A stretch of DNA of 64,000 nt from Uloborus plumipes (lineage: Eukaryota; Arthropoda; Arachnida; Araneae; Uloboridae), in NCBI GenBank assembly GCA_038373865.1, contig JAXGGA010003403.1, positions 1 through 64,000 of the forward strand, written 5' to 3'. The position numbers and the translations under genes were made by a program. This document shows positions 10,986 to 22,101 of this stretch, piece by piece (within the stretch, counting starts at the first letter, position 1; the number at the start of each line of letters is the position of its first letter). The notes below the pieces were generated by a model. The model did no database searches and was not told the origin of the DNA. It saw nothing but the letters and a program-made list of their open reading frames with translations.

Positions 10986-12190
10986 AACCCATTGTTGTAT
11001 CTACTGTTGAGACATATGAATTCAAAGCTAGAAACACAGTGTTTTGCACCGTTGATGTAAAATTTACTTCACCTAGTCTACAATAAACTAAAGCGAAACA
11101 TGTGAAGCACTTATATAACATCAGAGGGTCGAAAAAGTAAAAAATTTGCGATATCTCCGTGAGTTTGCGCCTGAGCGGCACTAAACTATAACACAACAAC
11201 AACAGCTGCCGAGAGAGTAAATGAGTCTATTGCCGCTAGGCTGCAGAACTGAATAGGGAGGTTACCTGTTTCTAAATGGTTTGGCCAAATGAAAAAAAAA
11301 AAAAAAACGAATCATTCTAAGAGCAATGAATGGAATATATTATAGTGTTTCCGAAAAAAAATTATTCCTGTTTATATTGCAATTACCGCCCTGCCATCAT
11401 GGTAATTTTAAGAAGACTACTTCTCCAAAACAAAATGGCATCCTAAAAAAAGATGTCCGAAAAAGTCTAAATCTCGTTTCATTCAAATATCATCCGAAAA
11501 GAAAGTATTCTGAAAGTATCCAGTTATTGACCACTATTTTATTCTCGGTGATTCTCAATAACCCCCACATCAGGCAACTTGAATACATCATCCGGATTCT
11601 AGACATTTCAGCAAGACAGACAGAGATCCACGGAACTATTGGCAAGTAGGGTAACGACCCAGTGGGGGATGGAAGAGACCTTTGACGCTTTTTTATCAAT
11701 AGACTGCAGCTATCGAACTCGGGAGGGGAGCAGAACGAAAGGGGGATTCAAACAGCTGCAGCAGACGAGAGACCATGTCTTACCATTGAGATCGATGTAG
11801 GGCAATGTGAGTTTTGAAAAGAATCAATTGCAAGAGACTGAGACTATACCTCTTATCTGGACTGTCGATTTTACTTTGGGGTGTGTTTCTAGAAATCTAT
11901 GGCATTGGAATGAATGGATTTCCTTCACGCAATGTTTTTATTGCAAAAGTATGAGACATAATAAATTATCACTGAAGCTGCAAACACTATCTAAAAGTTG
12001 ATTTACGATAATTATGTTTTTGTGTTTTCTTATTTGCTTGGTTTCCCTTTTTGACACAAAATGTTTTTTTTAAATCTGAAATGATGAAGTTACTCAAGAA
12101 TTAGACTGAAATTTTAAACCACCTTTAAATTAAAGGGCACTACAGCTGATACCAAAGAAAACAATTCTTAAATTTATCGATAGAACAAAT
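10986..12190. other. Unassigned DNA with short open frames
   Basis: Contains a 107-codon plus-strand frame (11326-11649) and the reverse-strand frame overlapping it; neither shows a recognisable domain. A moderately GC-rich patch around 11640-11800 (AACGACCCAGTGGGGGATGG, GCAGCAGACGAGAGACC) stands out in composition only. Confidence 0.4.
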
Positions 12191-12211
12191 ACTCTCTCTC
12201 TCTCTCTCTCT
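12191..12211. repeat. (CT)n microsatellite
   Basis: About ten CT units in a row. Confidence 0.95.
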
Positions 12212-12509
12212 TAAAACACTACCAATTTTCTAAAACAATTTGCAATGAGGTTTTCTTTCTTAAGAAGAAAGAAGAACTTGTCGGTTATACGGTTCATGAA
12301 TAAGCCTCTTCTTTTCTGTAAGTCATCAACACTAATGATGGCGGGATGAGACGACAAATGGTCCTAACTTTAAATAAACCACTAGTAACAGCTGATGACA
12401 TTTGAAAATAAAAGCAAAGTATCTGTTGTAACAGTACATTCAGCTATCAGTTAATTTAGTTTTACCCTTACGTGCAGGTGCAAGTGGGCTTCATGTTTCT
12501 TATAACAAG

Positions 12510-12536
12510 TAGAGGAGATGGGGCAAAGTAACATCC
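12510..12536. repeat. Isolated pogo-type terminal-repeat-like sequence
   Basis: TAGAGGAGATGGGGCAAAGT resembles the TA plus GAGGAAAGTACCC start of the pogo-like element at 35241. A similar reverse-oriented TTTACTTTGCCCCAC occurs at 29763-29778. No partner end was found close by, so this is probably a lone remnant. Confidence 0.35.
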
Positions 12537-12982
12537 TTTATATTACAGATTAACATCCTTTTATTGTAACAAAAAAAAACTATGTTTTGTGGCTTTTAAA
12601 AAACTGCAAAATTTTGCAATGTGAGAATCAGTTTTTGAAAATGACATTTGTTAGGGTACTTTATACATTGATCTTTAGAACTAGTTTATCAACTATTTCT
12701 TTAAGAACATAGATAATAAAAAAAGGTTGTTTCATATTGAATGGGACAAAAAGGAAAAAAGATGGTGAACGTTGTAATTTATATATTTAGTACCTGAGGA
12801 CCGAGCCCGCTCGGTTAAAAAAAAAGAGGTTTGTAAACTCGTGTTTTTTCTGAAGTGCGAAGTACTATTTAGATAAACTAGAAAAGCACTTTTAAGCCTT
12901 TGGTTGCAATTAATCATTTAAAACAGCCGTAATTCGTTTTAAAAAACTCAACCTTATTTAATCCATGCTCCCCGTAAAATCA
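12537..12982. other. Non-coding DNA
   Basis: No coding features. One short patch (CCTGAGGACCGAGCCCGCTC, near 12793) is GC-rich, without further structure. Confidence 0.5.
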
Positions 12983-12992
12983 CACCCAATTT

Positions 12993-13216
12993 CATTTCAT
13001 TTGGCGCCGAAAGCGCGGGAGGAGTTGATGAGAATCGATGAAGGGTCCCTGTTCTCCAGTACACCTTTGGTACCCCACCAGGAACATTTTTAACGTCCCC
13101 CAGCCACCATTAATGAAGACGGTAAATCTTTGATCTGCTGGGCTCCCTCTGTATGAAAGGGCCGGGACCCTTCGGTTACGAGTCCGAAGACTTACCGGTC
13201 GGGCTACCGCTGCCCG
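12993..13216 (-). mobile_element. tRNA-derived SINE, copy 1
   Basis: Read on the minus strand, the head resembles a tRNA: GCAGCGGTAGCCCGACCGGT, then AAG, and the anticodon-loop-like GACTCGTAACC (CGT, as in tRNA-Thr). The box B region is degraded. The body shares blocks with the SINE at 33.96-34.20 kb, for example TCAAAGAT and GTGGCTG..GACG/ACGC TTAAA-type sequence. It is flanked by a 10-bp direct repeat CACCCAATTT (12983-12992 and 13217-13226), as expected of target-primed insertion. The 3' tail is AAATGAAATG-like rather than poly-A. Confidence 0.8.
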
Positions 13217-13592
13217 CACCCAATTTTAACTTTATTTTGATCGATCTCTTTTAAATTTCAAAAACAATAACAATTCTAACGTGTTGCCAAAACTCGTTTG
13301 CCAAATACCATAAAAATTTAAATTTACGCTGATGTGATTAAATATGAAATCACAATATGTTATAATATAACGTGGTTGCTATGAAACAGTAACAATAAGA
13401 GTAATCATAGAGAAAATGGCTCATCACACTTTTAATGAAGGCACAAAAAACGTGTGTTTTTACAGAAAAAACGCCGATGTAGATGAACTCAAAAACCAAA
13501 ACTTTATCTAAATACAAATTACGTTTAAAAATATTAGATAAAATTCAAATTTACCTCAAAACTACATTTATTCAAATTTTTACAGGTGTTCA

Positions 13593-14026
13593 ATACAGTC
13601 AAACCGACTTATTGAAATATCGGTTAAACGAATATCCCACTCAATGTAATACATTTTCAATGTACCAAACCGTTATACTTAGTCATTTTAACCAAGGATA
13701 ATAGAAAATCCCGCTTATTGGAAGAACTTTTTTCTGAAAAAATGGCTATTCCATTAGGCGGGCTTGAACGTTTATGCCCCTCCGGTGACACGACAATGTA
13801 GGTAGTTCGATACACATATTCGAAAACGCGGTACGCATTCTCCTGATTGGACAATATTTTGTTTACAACTCTAGCGACGCGTTCGTCATTCGATGTTTTT
13901 TCCTTGTTGCCAAATAAAACTTGTATAATTGTAGTTGCAGAATAAATTTGTTTTTTCTGAATTAATCCATTTCGGAAGTCACACTGAGCTATTCTTTTTG
14001 TCTCATTCAATATAAAACACCCTGTA
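13593..14026. repeat. Unassigned transposon remnant(s)
   Basis: Begins with TACAGTCAAACCGACTTATT, which resembles the CAGTCAAACCTCG-type end of pogo/Tigger elements. It ends with TATAAAACACCCTGTA, whose reverse complement TACAGGGTGTTTTATA is a common DNA-transposon end. A 117-codon minus-strand frame (13657-14010) fills most of it, but I do not recognise the protein. Two ends of different types suggest two overlapping remnants. Confidence 0.4.
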
Positions 14027-14049
14027 TTTCTAAATGGGTGGCACTAAAT

Positions 14050-15065
14050 AGGTGGTTTCCAAAGCGGTGGACTGATGATCACCAAACACCTTGAAAAATT
14101 GGGTATGAACAATGGAAGGGTACATCAGAACACTAGTATAGACAACTGGTTCGTAAGGAGGTGAATGACCATACAGCTTCTTCCAGGAAGTTAGCAGCAA
14201 GTTGGTCTACTGTTACAGATCTACTAATGTCAACTTTGCTGCGGTCAGGGGTTTGCTCGTCTCCTAGTCAAAAACCAGAGTGCTCTTCATGGCTCCATCA
14301 CACCAGTTAAATCATGTGTCGTGGTAGTTACGGGGAGCATCAGAGTGAAATGATGTCTGCTTCATCGTAGACTACGTGGCAGGATTCTTTCATGCAGGAT
14401 CCCCTCACGGCAAATCATTGACGGCTGCGTCTACAATGTGTTCAAGAGCACAGAACTTTGTGGTCAAAAAGCAACAAGTAGTATTTTCTGATGAATCTCA
14501 CTTTATATTGAAGATCCATGATGGATGTGTTTGTGTTAGGTGCTATACTGGTAACCGATGTTTTCCAGAGTGCACTATAGAACGTCCCGGAGTTGCGATC
14601 TAGGGTGCAATTTAGTATCATGGATTATCTCAGCTGCTATGAATAAAGGGCAATTTGAGTAGCAGTATGTACGTCCTTTCAGTCGTTCAATTTGTTTAAA
14701 GTATCTCTGTAGATGTCTTTCAACAGGATAATGCACGCCTACTTGTTCCAAGGAACGTTTGATATTCCTTTCAACCCAACACCTACATTTTCTTCATCAA
14801 CTTGCTAATTTGCCGGATATGCAGTTTACTAGAAAAGGCTGCTCCGGCAAACAGGTCTTCGTTGTTCGATGTCTCGTTCGTGATCCGCTTCCTGCACCTT
14901 CAAAAGACGAACTTCGGCTGCTCATACAAACAATACCGAATTATATTCGGCAAGCTGGCACTAAACAACCATGCACTATTGTTAATATCCCCCTGCAGCA
15001 TTCTACTTCCATGCTTTTAGCATCATTTCATAGGACGCTGCGTTGCTCTAAAACTCTACTACTTT
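14050..15065 (+). pseudogene. Tc1-like transposase pseudogene, second lineage
   Basis: Degraded transposase spread over all three plus frames. Recognisable parts in order: DNWFVRR, then LLPGSxQQ-type spacer remnants. Next come VVFSDESHF (first catalytic Asp), HDGCVCVRCYTGNRCFPECT, VFQQDNAR near 14718 (second Asp), and LPDM plus RCLVRDPLPAPSKDELRLLI (the region just after the third acidic residue). Many stops and frameshifts separate the blocks. The sequence is clearly a different Tc1 lineage from 9.4-10.4 kb and 27.7-28.6 kb, with RYxGxRCLPEC-type wording. I could not find its terminal repeats. Confidence 0.82.
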
Positions 15066-15760
15066 AGATAATACCCTATAATTGAAATTTTTTATGAATT
15101 TCTTTCAATCAGGGGATTCCTTCATGTTGCATTTTTTTTTCCTTTTACAAACAGCATGACACATAATACAAAAAAACATTTCCCAGGATTATCATATTCA
15201 TTAAGCTACACTTAATGGTAACATATGAAATGGTTTAACGAAATAATATTCAAAAAAACATGGTAACTGACTCATTAATCAAAATTCATTCAAATTATCC
15301 TCAAAAACGTATTTCAGTAATTAAATTACAAAATTAAATTCAGCTTAAAAATACAATGATCATAAAAATACAATGATCAATACAGAGGATGAGACTTTCT
15401 GTATTACGTATACTTTGTGTTGAATGTTACAAAATACTTAGAGTTAAAAACGCCGAACCAGAGAAATTGCTCAAATATTAATACTTTCAACTCTTAAGAA
15501 AAATAAGTTTTATCCAAAAACTTGCAATTAATTATTTAATCCGTCGCCCACCTTTACAAACATCCATGCTGAGGTTCAACAATAATTCATCCAAACAAAT
15601 CTGTTGCGTTCTCTTTTGTAAAAGAGCGTCAAAACGTGTATTACTCGAGCGAAATATTACCGCTATTGAAAGTGAGCGAGGCATTGACAGGTTACTGGAC
15701 AGCCACTATTGAGAGATCATTATTAATTCAGGAGACGACCATTCTGATAATGTCAGACTG
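15066..15760. other. Non-coding DNA
   Basis: AT-rich, no coding features. A short duplication (CATAAAAATACAATGATCA) occurs near 15358-15380. 15600-15760 is somewhat less AT-rich but has no open frame of note. Confidence 0.5.
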
Positions 15761-16209
15761 CAATTATCGCTGATGGGTGTATTATTGGGCGTACAAAGGC
15801 ACACCTGCGGCCTAACATTTTAACAGTCCACGGGACAGCTTTTGTGCGGCGGACATTTTCAAGTGTTTGCTCATATTAGCGTGAGACACATTTTTATTTA
15901 TCGCCCCAACTGAGGGATGTTTTTGTAATGGAACCAACATTTGTTTGTTTGATGTCTTTGTATTATTTTTGTATTCTTTTCTGCTTAATGGTATGTTGGT
16001 TTTATTCAAGTAGTGATAACTCATGATGCGAAATATAGTATCACTTTAGTAATTAAGGATTTGTTACACTGCCTTTATTTTACATGTACCGTAGCAATTA
16101 TTTTAATTAAGTGGTGTTTAAATATTCTACTGAGTATTACTATACAATCTGCCTTTCATTTTTATGTTATTTTTATCGAAAAAGTCACGTTTATCTGTTT
16201 GTAAACTAG
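15761..16209. repeat. Local direct duplication, copy 1
   Basis: Starts CAATTATCGCTGATGGG and matches 16390-16872 with about 629-bp offset. The first 170 bp align closely (ATTATTGGGCGTAC, TTTTGTGCGGCGGAC, TTAGCGTGAGACACATTTTT). The rest aligns more loosely with indels. Not coding. Confidence 0.85.
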
Positions 16210-16389
16210 ACGTGTGTTGTATATTATTCCACAAGAGATTTTTCTGTATATTTGTAAATCATTCAAGAAAAATAACAATTAGTTTTGCTAGTTTTTTCAC
16301 ATTGTCTTTAAACGATTAGTTAATCAAGGCAAAATATATATAAACCTGAAGGACATGATTAGTTTTAGCAAGCCCACTAATACACACAT

Positions 16390-16872
16390 CAATTATCGTC
16401 GATGGGTATATTATTGGGCGTACGAAGGCACACCTGCAGTCTAACATTTTAACATTCCACCAGACAACTTTTGTGCGGCGGACGTTTTCAAATGTTTGCG
16501 CAGATTAGCGTGAGACACATTTTTATTTATCACCCAAACTGAGGGATGTTTTTGTAATTGAACTAACCATTTGTTTATTTGATGTCCTTTGTATTCGTTT
16601 CTGTTCAGTGGCTTGAAATAAATGTTTTCTAATGCCTATGTGCTTTTGCTCTGGTAGTGATAACTCATGATACAAGATACATCGCTTTGCTAATTAATGA
16701 TTTGTTAAAGGAAATTAGGGCAAGAAAATAAGTTTGCAGTGTTTATATTTTACACATAGCGTATCATTTTTTTTTATTAACTAGTATTTAAACATTCCAC
16801 TGAGTATCACTGCACCTTCTGTTTTTCATTTTAAGATTCTTTTTGCACCAAAAAGACTTGCTTATATGTTTA
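16390..16872. repeat. Local direct duplication, copy 2
   Basis: Counterpart of 15761-16209. Divergence is moderate (many substitutions and a ~35-bp insertion near 16705-16740), so the duplication is old. About 180 bp of unrelated AT-rich DNA separates the copies. Confidence 0.85.
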
Positions 16873-17600
16873 TAAACTTTTCGCTTAAAAACTTCTTTGC
16901 TTCATTTATAACTGAAAAAAAAGTTTAAAAACTGATTTTTAGGACTTCAATACTCTTTTCAAGATATAAGTTGCCCTTTTTCAATGTACGAATATTTCAA
17001 AAAGAGCCAAAAGAATCTTCACGCTTCTTCAAACATTCCTGAATAGATAAGGCTACGAATCACTGTTGCATTTTTAAGATATCTTGTAAATTTCTTTCAG
17101 CTAAAACGTCGCGAGAAAAGCAAGATTAATTACTTTTCAAGTTGTTGTAGCGAGATTTGCAAAACATGGAAAGTAACCATCGCCAACGTCGTTAGCAAAA
17201 CGAAGCAAAAGCTTCACAAAAGTTAATTGAATATTTATATTCATAAGTTTATCGGTGTGCAAAAAATTGATTTGAACTTGTCTTTTAGACCCTAGATGCA
17301 GTAATCATAGAGTCTATTTTAATATTTTGCAGCATTACGTATCTATTTTATAAGTTAAATTGAAACTGTATTTAATACTAAAGATGCGAATGCAAAGTTA
17401 CAATTATATAAGCCAAGATTAAAATAAAATAAATAGTATACGTGAATAACACCAAAGAATTTTGTGATTATGCGTTATATGTTTTATGCGTTGATTATCT
17501 AATTTAATCATACTAAATATTATAAATATGTTGCTCAGTTTTCTTTTTAATCCGCTTTTATTAGTTTCACATGTGGGTTTGTTTGTATGTATGTATGTAG
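16873..17600. other. Non-coding DNA
   Basis: AT-rich; nothing recognised. Confidence 0.5.
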
Positions 17601-17601
17601 C

Positions 17602-17835
17602 TCTGAATAAAAGGTAAACGTCACGTTCTTTACATATATAAAAGTAATATATTCAATACTATTATTAATACTAAGAGCTAAACTATATTGCATGCTGATG
17701 TATTTTGTAAATCTTATTAGTTGGTATATATAACTCAGAATAAAAGATACAATTCTTTGCAAATATAAAAGTAATATATTTAATACTATTACTAATGCTA
17801 AAGGCTAAATTATATTACATGTTGATGTATTATAA
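17602..17835. repeat. Tandem duplication of ~100 bp at ~129-bp spacing
   Basis: The segment CTGAATAAAAGGTAAACG...AAAGTAATATATTCAATACTATTA recurs from about 17731 as CAGAATAAAAGATACAAT... with moderate divergence. Non-coding. Confidence 0.8.
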
Positions 17836-18240
17836 GAAATGTAAACTAAGCGGATATTCAATAGTTTGAAAATCTTCTTTTTAATTTGATTAACTCTAAA
17901 AGCGTATTTTTTTCAGTTTTTTAAACTATATTTAGGATTATTAATGCAAGTGTTTACGTAGCAAGTTTTAGTAATTTCTGTGCTTCAATGCACCTTAACA
18001 GGAAATTTTGTAACGTTCAAGCACAGTGCTTCATTACGCAAATGCGTAAGCACATTAAAATAAACATGTGACTGAATTGCAACTAATTCACAGAAAAATC
18101 AAATAAACAATAACATTGATAATACATGGGCAACATTTTGATTTTTGCAAACATCCCTTTTAAACCTCAAGTCAACCCAGAAATAACATATTTACATTTA
18201 TTTCCATGACTGAGAAAAAAAAATACGGATGTAATATCAG

Positions 18241-18345
18241 CAAAAATATTTTTTTCGCATAAATATTGCAAAATATTTATGCGAACGCAAATAATCACAA
18301 ATAATGCAAAATATTTTGTTTGTATAAATATTTTGCATTATTTGT
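18241..18345. repeat. Clustered AT-rich inverted repeats
   Basis: Two adjoining hairpins: one around ATAAATATT..AATATTTAT (18258-18282) and one with arms ACAAATAATGCAAAATATT and AATATTTTGCATTATTTGT (18298-18345). Confidence 0.8.
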
Positions 18346-18411
18346 AAAAGAAAAAAACGTTTTTTCATCTTTACTATTCAAAAAATATTCCACTATTCAA
18401 GCGTAAAACAA

Positions 18412-18882
18412 TCACACGTAACTCTTACACAATTCAATAAATTGCGAACAGTCTCTGCGTAGCGATGATCGTTCAATAACACACAATTGATTGCTCTCCG
18501 TGCAATCATTTGTCCTTAAAACGAGAATGCTAAGGCTCGCCGAAATAAGGCTGAATATTAATTCTCCTCCGTAGTACCAAAGATAAATCCGTTTCTGAAA
18601 ATTTATGAATAGGCGGTAGTTAAAGGAAACAATGTCATTTTTCATGAAAATCGCTTCTTTCCATTTTATAACGCTGCCTGAAAGTAAATCATCCGTGTTA
18701 TTTATGTCAACAAAATCACTTAGAAGTAAAAGAAAAAAAATGAGGAAGATTTGAAGTGATTGAAATCTTCGGATGTATACTAAGGAAAAAACTGATGGGA
18801 GTTTCGAAAAGAAAATGAAATGATGATTCTGATTCAACAATGTTGCTCTGCTAGTCTGATTCTGTTGCTTATTTTTCTCCAT
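18412..18882 (-). CDS. Unrecognised 156-codon open frame, membrane-like
   Basis: Longest open frame in the window that is not part of a transposable element, apart from short incidental frames. The N-terminus is polar (MEKNKQQNQTSRATLLNQN). A strongly hydrophobic stretch follows (SLQIFLIFFLLLLSDFV, about residues 42-58), then a second (GGELIFSLISASLSILVL, about 105-122), and a cysteine-containing end (ESNQLCVIERSSLRRDCSQF). No domain is recognised. It is less A/T-biased in its second half than the flanks. Chance open frames of this size are uncommon but possible in AT-rich DNA, and no flanking splice sites or promoter stand out. It could also be a fragment of an exon. Confidence 0.2.
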   Translation of the reverse strand: MEKNKQQNQTSRATLLNQNHHFIFFSKLPSVFSLVYIRRFQSLQIFLIFFLLLLSDFVDINNTDDLLSGSVIKWKEAIFMKNDIVSFNYRLFINFQKRIYLWYYGGELIFSLISASLSILVLRTNDCTESNQLCVIERSSLRRDCSQFIELCKSYV

Positions 18883-19591
18883 ATGTTACTTTTAGTTTCT
18901 CGGAAAAATTGTATTGAAATTGCAAAGATTTTTAAAAAACAACGCAGACACTTTATTACTAGGCAGTTTACTTTGTTAAAGCGGGACTTACTCTAAATTC
19001 ATTTTCTGAAACTTTTATCTTTAAATTAGAGATTCTCCAAAGCATGTAGTGTGATTCGACCGTTTCGAGCTATAATAATTTATATTGCAGAATTTCATTT
19101 TACAACAACAATTCCATAAATTGTTGTCCCTTAAGCTATTCACTACTATAAAATATATTAAAACATAGAAGAAAATTGTATTTAAATAAACTGATTGTGT
19201 GTAATGAGACCTCGGAATTAGAAACTGTTCAATAACACAAGTCTGCAACAAAACAAAATTGAGCAAAAGCATGGCATGTTTTAACTGATTTTAGTGTTTT
19301 TCGGTGTGCTGAATCCGAATTTGAGATTCATTTTTTTCTATCACGTACAATTTTTTTGCAATACGTGAGGGCTTATTTATCAAAGTCAAAAAATAAAAGC
19401 TAAAAAGAAAATCATGTATTTATTGGAATAAAAAGGTGTACAGTTTTTTACAATACATTTTAAAAAGTGGGTCACATTTAGTGTTTACTCCTTTTCATGG
19501 TACAAACTCCTTTTTAAAGACTTTTTCTGTACTTGCTTCTGTCATGGTTTTCACGTTTTGCTTCCGGTTGCAGAGTTAAATCCACGCGTGA
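18883..19591. other. Non-coding DNA
   Basis: Only short frames; no repeat ends recognised. Confidence 0.5.
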
Positions 19592-19780
19592 ACTTTAACG
19601 CACTTCCGCTTTATAGTGGAGTTGAGTCGAGTGCAATCATTAGCAGGACTACGACTAGCAGCTTTAAATCCGAATGAAATTGTTGGAGACAAACCTTGCA
19701 ATATTAAAGCAGAAGAAGAAATGAAACGAATGAGATTAGCTAACAATCAACATATTAGGCCAGTTCAAAAATTTGCTTAG
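19592..19780 (+). pseudogene. Coding-like fragment of unknown origin
   Basis: A 62-codon plus-strand frame, without an ATG at its start, ends at TAG 19778-19780. It includes LAGLRLAALNPNEIVGDKPC and IKAEEEMKRMRLANNQHI, which look like ordinary soluble protein rather than AT-noise. It may be an exon end or a piece of a mobile-element protein. No family recognised. Just downstream, short repeats of AACGGCGTTTGT (19945, 19980) appear. Confidence 0.25.
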
Positions 19781-20034
19781 GTGACTTTTTAAAAAAGGCT
19801 AATAAGGGCTGTAGAAAATGCATTGGTGGTTCTTCAAATTGAACATTACGCTTGATGGCGTTTGACTCAAGTTGATAAATTAACAAAATTGGAAACGAAA
19901 TATTCTCATGAATAAAAAATAAAGTGTTAGTGAATAGCATTTCTAACGGCGTTTGTTATTTTCTCGGTGAATTATGCTTAACGGCGTTTGTCTTCACGCA
20001 ATTCTAAATAAATTTTAAAACGAAAAAACTTTGA

Positions 20035-20354
20035 AATAAAGTATAAAAAAAACTTTTTAAATTTAAAGACTATTTCTGTCTGCTCATTCGCACTAAAAAG
20101 TACGAAATAAACGGTGAAAATGCGCTTTGGGTCCCTGTTTGGCACATTTTCAAAAAGTCGCCAATTTTTGCGTAATGTATCTCGGAGCTTTCAATTCGCG
20201 AGACAACAAGGAAAAACGCGCCAGTTGGCGACTTTTTGAAAATGCGCCAAGCAGGGACCCAAAGCACATTTTCACCGTTTATTTCGTACTTTTTAGTGCG
20301 AATGAGCAGACAGAAATAGTCTTTAAATTTAAAAAGTTTTTTTTATACTTTATT
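20035..20354. mobile_element. Foldback/MITE-like element, ~320 bp
   Basis: Arms of about 128 bp (from AATAAAGTATAAAAAAAACT at 20035) and 134 bp (ending AGTTTTTTTTATACTTTATT at 20354) are near-perfect inverted copies, including the CTGTCTGCTCATTCGCAC and GGGTCCCTG blocks. A ~55-bp spacer contains TCGGAGCTTTCAATTCGC. No protein. Overlapping open frames on both strands are consequences of the palindrome. Confidence 0.8.
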
Positions 20355-20375
20355 ACTTAACTGTAGAACATGTTT

Positions 20376-20450
20376 ATTATATTATGCCGAAGCTCCGGCC
20401 ATAATTAGTCGAAGCTTCGGTATTCGGCACTTCGGCCAAAACCCACTCTA
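20376..20450. repeat. GCCGAAGCTTCGG-rich segment, possible hAT remnant
   Basis: Repeated CCGAAGCTCCGG / CGAAGCTTCGG / ATTCGGCACTTCGG palindromic motifs sit within AT-rich DNA. Such motifs are often found near ends of some hAT families. Only a fragment is visible. Confidence 0.35.
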
Positions 20451-21459
20451 CGCCATGTCTCTAGTTAAAATATAAACTACTTGAGTACAAAACTTTTTCT
20501 ATTTCGAACACACATTGAACAATCAATTTCTTATTTTGAAATAGTCATATTCACACGTGAAGAAGTTTTAACTTTTACAGCAAAATGAATTTTATACGCT
20601 ACTTATTTGAAGCATTAAAAACGTTTGAACAAACTAATTCGTGCCCAATAGTAACATTAGTAGATTACCATCAATCATGCATCGAAATACAGTGCAGTTA
20701 GTTTAGTAAAAGCATAATTGATTCTAAACAGCTTATTTAGATTTTAGAAAATTGTATTAGCATATGAATCAGTTTCCAAACAACGTAACTAATTTGAATT
20801 TCGGATTGACTTCAAAACATTTAAACAAGTTATTTAAGCACAATAATTTACCCCTTGCCACTTAACCACCGATAATCACTCGTCAAAATAAACAAAGGTA
20901 ATTTCTCAAAAAGTTTGCAAAATAGTCTCGTGTAAATAATCTAACTTGAAGTGTTCGTTATGAATTTGTATTTTGAAATGGTTTGAGAACTGGATTTCTT
21001 AAACAGACGATGTATACATACGTAACTGAAGTTTAATGAATGCACAACAAATAAATCATAATTCACTACTTTTCGCTCCATTAGCTGTTAATCCATTGTT
21101 AAACCTTTTTAATGGAATTTGAAGATTTTTTTTTTCATTAAATTTGAAAACAGGAGTAAGAAATGGCAGCCTTACTTGATTTGCAATTTTTAAAGAAACA
21201 AAATATGTTCTTTTCCTTCCATTTTACTTAAAAGATTGAGTTTTCTAGATGAATAATTCTTTGCAGTCTAATTAGTGTGATTTAATGTGTTTCAAGACAG
21301 GTTATATAAGATCAATAAATATGGGTTTAAAAAATCAAATTTAAAAAGCATTTCGTAAAATTGGTTCGGGTTTTACCTACAGTTGTACGTAATATTTTGC
21401 AATATAAGAAGAAGGGATCATGGACATAACTTCACAATGCACTAAATATAATCAGCACT
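20451..21459. other. Non-coding DNA
   Basis: AT-rich; nothing recognised. Confidence 0.5.
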
Positions 21460-21672
21460 AGGCCGGCAGATTGATAGAAGCCAGCATGCAGCCATCCCAG
21501 GCCCGTCATATAAGGGGGCAGGGGGGTCAATTGCCCCCCCTGACTTTGGGAAATCAATGAATTGGCATATAAGTGGGCGTGGTTTTTGCCACTTTTTGGT
21601 AAATTTTACATTGTGTATGCATCCTTTGCCCCCCCCCCCCTGGAAAATTTCGAAATGACGTCCATGAGCCAT
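21460..21672. repeat. GC-rich insertion of unknown class
   Basis: A patch with long G and C runs (AAGGGGGCAGGGGGGTCAAT, TTTGCCCCCCCCCCCTGG) differs sharply from its flanks. It probably represents a repeat fragment. I could not pair ends, so its class is open. Confidence 0.3.
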
Positions 21673-22101
21673 CCCGTTTCAAAACAACAAGTTCGTGACC
21701 AAACTTAAGTCTTTATTTAAATGACTTGTGTGATTATTACTTTTTAACTTTGGATAACTGCAATATTATAAAATTTTATCAACAGTTTTATGTTTATGAA
21801 AGAAAAGTGCTAAATTATAGGTTGGACAGTTTTAAATAATTAACTTAGTAATACATTTATATGCCGGTTATCCTGAATGACTTAACATATATTGTTATAA
21901 TCATATTGTGTGTCCTAATTCGCAGTGTAATTAATTGCTCTTTATGTATCATCGCCTGTCGAATGCAATTTCATCAATAGATTATGTACGTTTTCGGGTA
22001 AGCTATGATATGGGTGTAGCAGTTTACCATGCAGTGCATGCGCTGGTGAAAAGGTAACTCAAACAATGCATCCCAAATGCAGTTTGAATTTCGCCTGTTA
22101 A

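Noticed and set aside
11326..11649. 107-codon plus-strand frame
   Set aside because: No recognisable domain and an equally long frame on the other strand; probably chance.
12993..13216. A tRNA gene on the minus strand
   Set aside because: The head resembles a tRNA but box B is degraded, there is a long non-tRNA body, and target duplications flank it, so it is a SINE. The same reasoning applies to 33960-34202.
13657..14010. Naming a transposase for the 117-codon minus-strand frame
   Set aside because: The protein wording does not match a family I know; only the terminal sequences look transposon-like.
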